35,112 bases of DNA, taken from a virus. Made by a program: the position numbers and the translations under genes. This document shows, piece by piece, positions 29,809 through 35,112 of this stretch. Each line of letters starts with the position of its first letter. The first letter of the stretch is position 1. The notes beneath the pieces are model-generated. The model saw only the letters and a list, made by a program, of their open reading frames with translations. It had not been told where the DNA came from and did no database searches. The stretch is from positions 1-35,112 of IMG/VR virus record IMGVR_UViG_3300048927_000181, one strand, 5' to 3'.

Positions 29809-30195
29809 GAAGCTGGTTGAGGCCGGTTGTTGTTCGCGGCTTCAATCGGCAGTTCCCGTTCGATTGAGCCAGCCTCGGGGGGGATATGGCCGGCAGTATG
29901 TCCACACGCTACGATCCCGTAGAGTCCTCGCGGACTTCGTTCTCAGCATACTGACCTTCACCGATGCTTGTGACGTTCACCCGCTGCACAAGAATGCGTG
30001 ACCAGCCAAGATGCTGAAGCGCTCGAATTCGGCGCTCCTCAATCTATGTTGCTGCAACTTTCGCAAGATCCGGTCGTTCAAATTTTCCAATTAATGCAAA
30101 TAGCCACGTTGCAACCGCGGGAAATCCCTACCGGTGGGTTGAAAATTGACGACCCATTCCCTGCATGCAAGATTTGCACCTTTAAGGAGAAATCG
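29809..30195. other. Stretch without a convincing gene
   Basis: A frame is open from 29998 into the next gene, but its upstream part has no ribosome site and poor coding character. Apart from AAGGAG just before the gene at 30196 and a short inverted repeat (GGGAAATCCC near 30120) I see nothing. Confidence 0.5.
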
Positions 30196-30351
30196 ATGAA
30201 CAACGACTACGTTAGGATTGGTATCAACAACGCGCTTCAATCCGAGGTGCCCGACATCAAAAAAGCGATTAAAGACGGCGATCTCGAAAGGGCGACCAAG
30301 AAAATCAACGATCTAGAACGGACGCTGCGCAATCTGGCGACACACCTTTAA
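30196..30351 (+). CDS. Small helical protein of unknown function (51 aa)
   Basis: ATG at 30196 is preceded by AAGGAGA at about six bases, a very good ribosome site, and is the best start in a longer frame. The product is charged and helical (NNDYVRIGINNALQSEVPDI, then KKAIKDGDLERATKKINDLE and RTLRNLATHL), probably a short coiled coil. It lies 400 bases before the TIR gene on the same strand. It could be a regulator or partner of that protein, but no link is shown. Confidence 0.6.
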   Translation: MNNDYVRIGINNALQSEVPDIKKAIKDGDLERATKKINDLERTLRNLATHL

Positions 30352-30755
30352 CGCTTGCCCCATTTCTGTGACTGGTCGCTTGCTGTTCTGCGTGAATGGC
30401 AGGGGCCGACCATACTGCGCAGGTTGGTCCATTCGAAAAATGGCCACGTTGGAACGCCTATGGAGAAAAGCTTTTTTGCTGATTCCTTCAAAAGTACAAC
30501 AGGATGTTGACCAAAGCCTGACCCCCACAAGTTGTGGCAAAGATTGCCACAACTCAGTTATTCGGAATTTTCTAGTAACTGCTTTTTTGCAGCGCCGGCC
30601 GGGTGCATTTCTGGCATCACGACATTTTCGTCGAGGCTCGGCTGACGTCTAAGTAAAAGTGGGGCAGCGGACTTTTTTTAGTGGAAGAGTATTTACGATA
30701 CAACTGGAGGATAAATAAGTGTGTAACATCCCCTTGAGCTACGTGAGGGAACGTT
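30352..30755. other. Non-coding stretch before the TIR gene
   Basis: About 400 bases with no convincing gene. A perfect 11-base inverted repeat, AGTTGTGGCAA/TTGCCACAACT, lies at 30530-30554 without a T-run, and is more like an operator than a terminator. A GGAGG followed at eight bases by GTG (30719) starts a 44-codon frame that overlaps the TIR gene start. Confidence 0.5.
30530..30554. repeat. Perfect 11-base inverted repeat upstream of the TIR gene
   Basis: AGTTGTGGCAA (30530-30540) and TTGCCACAACT (30544-30554) with a spacer of three. It is a candidate operator or an RNA hairpin. Confidence 0.65.
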
Positions 30756-31865
30756 ATGAAAGTATTCGTCGGTTACGCGAAAGAAGACGGTGTAGTTGCT
30801 GTCCAGATAGTCCAGTTTCTGGAAGCTCTCGGAATCGATGTCTGGTTCGATAAAAAATCGCTTGTAGGCGGCGATAATTGGGATGATGAGAGACTTGGCG
30901 CTCAACAATCTGCTGATCTAGTTATCCATATCTGCTCTGAGCAAATTATGACGCGCCCTGGCGTGGTCAATCGAGAAATCAGAGAGACGCTGCGCTTGGC
31001 AGAGGATAAGCCATTTGGAAGCAACTTCGTTATTTTCGTACGCATTAATGGGGTCCGTCTTCCCGGCTCCTTTCTTCGGTACCACTACATAGATTTCGAC
31101 GACAATTGGCGACAGTCGATTGCTCTCGCTGTTGGTAAAAAGGTAGGACAAATACGGCAGAACCCTGACGCGCAGCCCGTTTTCAATCGCGAAAACGTAA
31201 GCGTCGTGGACGGCATCTCAACACACCTGATTGAGGAGAAAACAGACACCTTTGAGCTTTCAGTGGAGTACTTTGAGTACACCTCTCATGAAAGATTTTG
31301 GCGATTGGTGTCCTCGCACATCGAAGCCAAAGCGCTCGATCAATATTACGGTTTTAAATCAAGTGCGGCAATCATTGACGACGAACAGATCAATAGTGGC
31401 TTCTTCCGAAGCTGGGAATTTCAGATCAACACTGAGGAATTCTATCGCGCGAACGATTTTGTATCCATAAGGTATTCCGTCTACATGGATACGGGAGGGG
31501 CACATGGTAACCATAGGACCATGACGTCAAACTTCTTCGGGGAATCCTTTGGTTTCCTTAGCATTCGCGATCTGCTTCAAAATGACGATGAGAAGGCTCA
31601 AAAAGTCATGGCCTATTGCCTCAAGGTCGTTGAGGCGGGCATGGATGAAACCGCCTCTTGGTTGATCGATATTGATGACACGGCGCAAGTTTGGGGCGCC
31701 CTGGAGGACTTCAGCTTCGACAACCGTGGGCTTACCTTCAATTTTAGTCCTTACGTGATATTAGCGTACGTCTTTGGTGATCACGAAGCTCATATGCCGT
31801 GGTCTGTGGCTTCGAGTTTCGTAGGCGAGCGATACATGGAACATTGGTACCGAAGCACGGTATGA
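30756..31865 (+). CDS. TIR domain fused to RsiV-like DUF4163/DUF3298 region
   Basis: ATG at 30756 has GAGGG about eight bases upstream. The N-terminal ~130 residues are a TIR domain: VFVGYAKEDGVVAVQIVQFL, then IDVWFDKKSLVGGDNWD, VIHICS and RPGVVNREIRETL. Glu74 is the likely NADase catalytic residue. Residues about 165-365 match DUF4163/DUF3298 as in Bacillus RsiV: a charged start, the hallmark TGGAHGN at 246-252, FLSIRDLLQ, and the end part GLTFNFSPYVILAYVFGD. There is no signal peptide or transmembrane helix, so the whole protein is cytosolic. Bacterial TIR proteins commonly kill or arrest cells by consuming NAD+ on phage infection; RsiV uses DUF3298 to bind lysozyme. I infer a sensor-effector defence protein carried by the prophage. 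Confidence 0.85.
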   Translation: MKVFVGYAKEDGVVAVQIVQFLEALGIDVWFDKKSLVGGDNWDDERLGAQQSADLVIHICSEQIMTRPGVVNREIRETLRLAEDKPFGSNFVIFVRINGVRLPGSFLRYHYIDFDDNWRQSIALAVGKKVGQIRQNPDAQPVFNRENVSVVDGISTHLIEEKTDTFELSVEYFEYTSHERFWRLVSSHIEAKALDQYYGFKSSAAIIDDEQINSGFFRSWEFQINTEEFYRANDFVSIRYSVYMDTGGAHGNHRTMTSNFFGESFGFLSIRDLLQNDDEKAQKVMAYCLKVVEAGMDETASWLIDIDDTAQVWGALEDFSFDNRGLTFNFSPYVILAYVFGDHEAHMPWSVASSFVGERYMEHWYRSTV

Positions 31866-31895
31866 GTGTTCGGCTGTCCGGAAATTCCAGACTAC

Positions 31896-32171
31896 TCACA
31901 TTTTGGGGGCTTCACACTGCTCACAGCGCCACGAGTGTTTGGCACCGTTAAAGCGTTTGCCGCATTCATTGCAGAAGCAGAAGTAATGACCAGGCGCAAA
32001 TCCTTTGATCTTGTCACTTGCAGCACGGAGGCCAGCGCTTTCATCGGCCATCCTTCGCATATCAGCTACAATATCGAGGATTTCCCTTCGGCATGGTTCA
32101 GGACCGCGAAGCCGTGTTGATAAACGCTCAAGCCGGTTTGCTACGGCATTGATCCGAGCAAAGTATTTCAT
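31896..32171 (-). CDS. Zinc-ribbon protein coupled to the initiator-like gene (91 aa)
   Basis: ATG at 32171 overlaps the stop of the initiator-like gene (ATGA). The N-terminal 55 residues are helical and charged (INAVANRLERLSTRLRG, then REILDIVADMRRMADESAG). The C-terminus is a zinc ribbon with two CxxC pairs (FCNECGKRF and WRCEQCEAP). Coupling to a replication gene suggests a helper of replication such as a loader or single-strand DNA protein. That is inference. Confidence 0.75.
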   Translation of the reverse strand: MKYFARINAVANRLERLSTRLRGPEPCRREILDIVADMRRMADESAGLRAASDKIKGFAPGHYFCFCNECGKRFNGAKHSWRCEQCEAPKM

Positions 32172-32977
32172 GCAGCCTCGAGCGGCTTGAAGTCGTCACT
32201 GGCCGTAAGGAGCAGCGGAATACCAGTGACGTCGCTTGGATCGACTATCCGGTCGATACCTAAAGCGATGCCCAACCTTTCAAGCCTCTTCATACCTCGC
32301 TCCTGCACGCCTTGATCGTCGCTTTGGACGCAGATTGCGTATGGCTCTGTTAGTCCATCATCGTCCTCAAGCTTCATATAAAGCCAATCCGAGCCGTCGA
32401 CATCATCGCGCTCTATGTGGCTGCTAATAATCTTTACAACGCGATCCACAGCCGCACGGGCCGGGGCGGCCGAAAGGCCCGACCCCGTGCCCGTTGCGGA
32501 TGTATTATTTACAGTAACCTCGCCTGTAGGCGGGTTATGTAAATGGTATTTGGTATTGCCTGCGATACCTCTAGAGGCTTTAGAGGTATTGTCTACAGGA
32601 CCACTAGAGGTATCGTCAGCGAAACCGCTGCTAGTGGTATCATCTACAATACCGCTAGAGGTATCGTCCGTAATACCGCTGCTAAACGTGAAGTTCGGTT
32701 TATACTCAGTTGGCCTGGTGCCCTTCCCTTCTCTGATAATAGTAAAGGCTCCGGCAACGGTCAGCCGTGCGAGTGAGGCAATGATGTTTGTACGTGTCGA
32801 AAGTGTCGCGCGCTCGAGATAGCGTAGGCTGACGCGAGCATTGCCGTGCTTCGACATGTAGCGTTCTAGGATCTCAGCCGCGATCTTGTGGTCTAGTTTT
32901 GTCGCCCATGTTGTGCGGATGATTTCAACCAACAGGATGTGCTTAGCGAGCAGACCGTCATTCTTTTCAGCGGCCAT
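32168..32977 (-). CDS. Winged-helix replication-initiator-like protein (O-like)
   Basis: ATG at 32977 is chosen because GGAGGG lies about nine bases upstream; the frame is open nine codons further. The 269-residue product has an N-terminal winged-helix region (about 5-100: LLVEIIRTTWATKLDHKIAA, LRYLERATLSTRTNIIASLA and IREGKGTRPTEYKPNF). It then has a repeat-rich linker with units like SSGIVDDT (about 100-145). A C-terminal part follows (about 180-269, SSHIERDDVDGSDWLYMKLE). In lambda the O initiator gene carries the origin in its middle; here the linker DNA is also repetitive. A transcriptional-regulator role is the main alternative. Confidence 0.7.
   Translation of the reverse strand: MAAEKNDGLLAKHILLVEIIRTTWATKLDHKIAAEILERYMSKHGNARVSLRYLERATLSTRTNIIASLARLTVAGAFTIIREGKGTRPTEYKPNFTFSSGITDDTSSGIVDDTTSSGFADDTSSGPVDNTSKASRGIAGNTKYHLHNPPTGEVTVNNTSATGTGSGLSAAPARAAVDRVVKIISSHIERDDVDGSDWLYMKLEDDDGLTEPYAICVQSDDQGVQERGMKRLERLGIALGIDRIVDPSDVTGIPLLLTASDDFKPLEAA
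32564..32668. repeat. Iteron-like repeats inside the initiator-like gene
   Basis: Copies of TAGAGGTATYGTC or close variants lie at 32581, 32605, 32632 (TAGTGGTATCATC) and 32656, spaced 24, 27 and 24 bases, with a further TAGAGG at 32572. Several are flanked by CCGCTAG or CCACTAG, giving small palindromes. They encode the repeated SSG..DDT peptide, but could also be origin iterons. Confidence 0.65.
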
Positions 32978-33179
32978 TGGCCCCGGCCCTCCAATCAGCG
33001 CCATACATTTTGATTTTCTTTATGGCAAACTTACCAGTCTGCTCACGAAGCCGAATTCCTGCCGACGGGGGCCGGCAGGGTGGCGTAGGCAACGTGTGGC
33101 GCCCGATGTACGACCGCACCGCCACGTCACTGATTGCATTGACTATTCTCGCCGTCCCCGGTTTCCCCAAGATGCGCAC
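32967..33179 (-). CDS. Possible small basic protein upstream of the initiator-like gene (70 aa)
   Basis: A frame from GTG 33179 runs to TGA at 32967, overlapping the initiator-like start. The product is basic (ILGKPGTARIVNAISDVAVR, then REQTGKFAIKKIKMYGADWR) with a Pro-rich middle. No clear ribosome site precedes the GTG, so it may be non-coding leader. If not a gene, this stretch is the untranslated region of the replication operon. Confidence 0.3.
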   Translation of the reverse strand: MRILGKPGTARIVNAISDVAVRSYIGRHTLPTPPCRPPSAGIRLREQTGKFAIKKIKMYGADWRAGANGR

Positions 33180-33306
33180 ACAATATCTTGTGGCTGGAGT
33201 AACGGTTGCAAAGTAAGGCTTGACCTAAAACCCGTAGGGTGGCCATATCGTCATATTGGTTCCGACGAATTCTCTTTCGAAAAGGAACCTGTGATTGAAA
33301 AACTTC

Positions 33307-33444
33307 ATGAAATTCAAACACGGTAAAACCGAGGGTGAAGCAAACAACACTGTGGGAATGCTGCTGCTCACCTTGATAGCTGTTACCTATCGGTTGTCAC
33401 CGTGGTTACTGGGAGCTGTTGGCGGCTACTGGTATGTGCGGTGA
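33307..33444 (+). CDS. Possible 45-residue membrane protein
   Basis: ATG at 33307 starts a frame to TGA at 33442-33444. The product has a basic start (MKFKHGKTEGE) and one or two hydrophobic segments (VGMLLLTLIAVTYRL, then WLLGAVGGYWYV). It is on the strand opposite to its neighbours and has no good ribosome site. The composition is protein-like, but the call is weak. Confidence 0.35.
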   Translation: MKFKHGKTEGEANNTVGMLLLTLIAVTYRLSPWLLGAVGGYWYVR

Positions 33445-33466
33445 TGCCGCTCAAAACACCCGTGGA

Positions 33467-33479
33467 CAACAGGCTGTTG
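33467..33479. repeat. Short perfect inverted repeat CAACAG-G-CTGTTG
   Basis: Thirteen-base symmetric site between the plus-strand frame and the gene at 33494. It could be an operator of phage regulation; no T-run follows on either strand. Confidence 0.4.
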
Positions 33480-33493
33480 CTGAGACAAGCAGC

Positions 33494-33889
33494 CTAGGGA
33501 TTATCTGCATTTTCGAGGCTCGCCACATATTCAACAGCTTCTTTGAGCTTTTTCGGCAACGTCTTTCCCCTTTTCTCGGCTCGGCGGAGTATCCCTGAAC
33601 ATGCTTTCGGGCTCCAAAAGAACCGCTGCGGGACTTCGCTAGAAGGATGAAGTACTTCATCGAGGTTTTTGACCGTGGCAGCATTTGGCCATTCAGACAC
33701 GTTAATCCGGCCAGCAAGACCTTCAGGCATCGACTTCTTGTCGAAAGACCAGACCTTAACAGCACCATCCTGTTGCGTATGCGTGGGGGGCGTGGCCCAA
33801 ATATCCACTGGTGTGAGATCGGTCTGGGCGAGTTGCTCATCTGTGAATAGTGAGCTTTCGGTCATACTGTCACTAGTATCCTTAGACAT
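33494..33889 (-). CDS. Phage protein of unknown function (131 aa)
   Basis: ATG at 33889 has AAGGAAAA about six bases upstream. The 131-residue product has a hydrophilic, probably disordered N-terminus (about 1-45) and a basic helical C-terminus (FFWSPKACSGILRRAEKRGK, then LPKKLKEAVEYVASLENA). That last pattern, SPKACxGILRRAxxRGKxLPxxLK, recurs in alphaproteobacterial phage proteins, sometimes next to DNA methyltransferase domains. Here it stands alone. A DNA-binding role is possible; the function is unknown. Confidence 0.7.
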   Translation of the reverse strand: MSKDTSDSMTESSLFTDEQLAQTDLTPVDIWATPPTHTQQDGAVKVWSFDKKSMPEGLAGRINVSEWPNAATVKNLDEVLHPSSEVPQRFFWSPKACSGILRRAEKRGKTLPKKLKEAVEYVASLENADNP

Positions 33890-33943
33890 AGCTTTTCCTT
33901 CGCCGGCAGCGCCGGACGTTGCGTGTGGTTGCTTCGGTCGTGG

Positions 33944-34126
33944 TTAAACGGTGGCGCTCATTGCATCAGCAACAGCGATTTCTTCTGCTATGGCGAACGC
34001 GCGCATGAATTCGTCGTGCGCAATAGTTGGGAAGCGGTCGCGAATGACGTTGATGCGGTCTTGTTCGGGAATATCCCTGTATTCGTCGACTAGGAACTTG
34101 GCGAATTCGGAACCTTGCTCGCTCAT
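33944..34126 (-). CDS. Small acidic protein after the AlpA-like gene (60 aa)
   Basis: ATG at 34126 overlaps the AlpA-like gene stop (ATGA), with GAGGG upstream, so the two are coupled. The product is helical and acidic (SEFAKFLVDEYRDIPEQDRI, then TIAHDEFMRAFAIAEEIAV). It may modulate the AlpA-like protein or act early in phage development. I do not recognise the family. Confidence 0.65.
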   Translation of the reverse strand: MSEQGSEFAKFLVDEYRDIPEQDRINVIRDRFPTIAHDEFMRAFAIAEEIAVADAMSATV

Positions 34127-34332
34127 GCCGCCGCCCTCGCGCTGATCTTGTCTTGTACCCATGCAGTGACTTCCGAGCGAACGAAGGCGATGCGCCGTTC
34201 GCCTAGTTCAACCGCAACCGGAAAGCGCCCCTCACTGCGATAGCGATTGAGCATGGTGCGGCTCATGGATGTGAGCTTACAAGCATCATTCAAAGAGATG
34301 AGCGCAGGCTCGTTATCATTATGGTGTGTCAT
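34123..34332 (-). CDS. AlpA-like DNA-binding protein / excisionase
   Basis: ATG at 34332 has AGGAGGT about five bases upstream. The 69-residue product has the AlpA/MerR-type winged helix: ALISLNDACKLTSMSRTMLN, then RYRSEGRFPVAVELGERRIA and FVRSEVTAWVQDKI. AlpA was found as an activator of a P4-like cryptic prophage integrase, and relatives work as excisionases. It lies just downstream of the integrase, which supports a role in excision. Confidence 0.9.
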   Translation of the reverse strand: MTHHNDNEPALISLNDACKLTSMSRTMLNRYRSEGRFPVAVELGERRIAFVRSEVTAWVQDKISARAAA

Positions 34333-34428
34333 GGGACCTCCTGTTTCGTAATGACCGGACGCTGGTGGTCGCAAACTCCGGTGGCAACAAAAAAACGCTG
34401 GCGGTTACATTAAGTGCGGTCAATATGG

Positions 34429-35112
34429 TTACGATGGCTTGTTTTGATCGCAATATGTTGCCCAGTCGCTCATCAGCGCCCTCCTCCGCTCTAAAGCGTC
34501 CGAGCGCGCATAGGACCGCTCGACCGCATCTCCGACGGCATGAGCAAGGCTGGCCTCTGCAATTTCGCGCGGGGCATGCGCTAATTCAGTCGCCCAGTCT
34601 CGGAAAGTGCTTCGAAACCCATGAACAGTGTACGCCCCTCCCCCGGCGGCTTTCAGCGCTTTCGCCAAGGACATATCCGATAAGGGTCGCTTATCTCGAA
34701 CGCCTGGAAATACCAGATCGTTGACCGACTGTGCCTTCATTGCCTTAAGCAACGTCATCGCCTTGTCGGAAAGCGGTACTCGGTGCAGCTTGCCGCCCTT
34801 CATTCGGACGGCCGGTATCGTCCAAACCTTTTCAGCGAAATCGAATTCCTCCCAAACAGCGCCGCGAGTTTCGCCAGATCGCGCAGCAGTAAGGATGGTT
34901 AACTCCAGGGCCCGGGCACTCACGCCTTTCACATCGGCCAGCTTCGTCATGAATGCCGAAACGTCCGCATGAGGCATTGCCGCATAGTGATTGCGGTTCG
35001 ACAACTCATTCGGTTTATGGAGCACGTGTTCTAAGGTGCCCTTCCAAGCTGCCGGATTGTCGCCGGATCGATGCTCTTCGACCTTCGCCGCATCAAGCAC
35101 CCGCTCAATTGC
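34429..35112 (-). CDS. Tyrosine integrase (P4-type), N-terminus outside the window
   Basis: The frame runs from the right window edge to TAA at 34429, giving the last 227 residues. It holds the catalytic part: TAARSGETRGAVWEEFD with the first Arg, the HGFRSTFRDWATE box with His-x-x-Arg, and VERSYARSDALERRRAL with the nucleophile Tyr. The order of motifs and the sequence IERVLDAAKVEEHRSGDNPA fit P4-type integrases, which usually use tRNA genes as attachment sites. The attachment site itself is probably beyond the right edge. Confidence 0.93.
   Translation of the reverse strand, partial: AIERVLDAAKVEEHRSGDNPAAWKGTLEHVLHKPNELSNRNHYAAMPHADVSAFMTKLADVKGVSARALELTILTAARSGETRGAVWEEFDFAEKVWTIPAVRMKGGKLHRVPLSDKAMTLLKAMKAQSVNDLVFPGVRDKRPLSDMSLAKALKAAGGGAYTVHGFRSTFRDWATELAHAPREIAEASLAHAVGDAVERSYARSDALERRRALMSDWATYCDQNKPS

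Larger units (their letters stand above)
567..35112. mobile_element. Prophage (HK97-like siphovirus), right end cut by the window
   Basis: A nearly complete temperate phage gene set is visible: integrase and AlpA-like regulator at the right, replication and early genes, tRNA genes, packaging, head, tail, host-recognition and lysis genes to the left, almost all on the minus strand. The left limit is placed at the terminator before the tail hydrolase gene, but this is only a guess because no attL/attR repeat can be checked with one end missing. The tape measure of 890 residues predicts a tail of roughly 130 nm, by the usual 0.15 nm per residue rule. The genome could equally be a free phage sequence. 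Confidence 0.85.

Noticed and set aside
30368-30652. 94-codon plus-strand frame before the TIR gene
   Set aside because: No ribosome site, it crosses the perfect inverted repeat, and the composition is not protein-like.
33127-33321. 64-codon minus-strand frame upstream of the replication genes
   Set aside because: No ribosome site, overlaps other weak frames, and contains no recognisable domain.

Overview
The window is most of a temperate, tailed-phage genome (siphovirus type, HK97-like head) integrated in, or isolated from, an alphaproteobacterium, most likely a Rhizobiales member. The reasons are the GTA/rhizobiophage-type tail assembly chaperone, the 'ANDN' peptide signature common in alphaproteobacterial proteins, a P4-type integrase with an AlpA-like regulator, an alphaproteobacterial-looking cobalamin riboswitch and an EcfG-type general-stress promoter. 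I cannot name the species. The right edge cuts the N-terminal part of the integrase. The left end holds two small plus-strand genes that may be host or phage.

Layout from left to right. Positions 1-600 hold two small plus-strand genes and two terminators. Positions 639-25196 are one long minus-strand late module, read from right to left: HNH nuclease, terminase small and large subunits, a small membrane protein, portal, ClpP-type protease, major capsid protein, head decoration and connector proteins, tail tube, frameshifted tail chaperones, tape measure, tip proteins, tail fibre, two SGNH hydrolases, and a full lysis cassette (holin, GH24 endolysin with a possible signal-anchor, overlapping i-spanin and o-spanin). 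A strong sigma70-like promoter lies before the terminase small subunit. Two plus-strand genes, a lipoprotein at 14072 and a small protein at 4754, sit inside this module like later-acquired morons. Positions 25213-25830 hold six minus-strand tRNA genes, including an initiator-type tRNA-fMet, plus a strong tRNA-sized hairpin. Positions 25972-27664 are early genes including a VRR-NUC nuclease. Positions 27735-27931 are a repeat-rich non-coding region that looks like an origin or operator.

Positions 28.4-31.9 kb look like cargo: a DUF3597 protein, a CsbD stress protein under an EcfG-type promoter, a self-contained cobalamin-riboswitch / 39-residue ORF / terminator unit, a 51-residue protein, and a TIR-domain protein fused to an RsiV-like DUF4163/DUF3298 region. 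I regard this last protein as the best candidate for an undescribed defence system. Positions 31896-35112 (minus strand) carry a zinc-ribbon protein, a winged-helix replication-initiator-like protein with iteron-like repeats inside its gene, an unknown phage protein, a small acidic protein, an AlpA-like regulator and the integrase.

How it works together: the integrase and AlpA-like protein would handle integration and excision. The initiator-like protein and zinc-ribbon protein probably drive replication. The tRNAs would support translation. The late module packages DNA, builds the virion and lyses the cell. The cargo genes would act in the lysogen. No CI-type repressor was recognised in the window.
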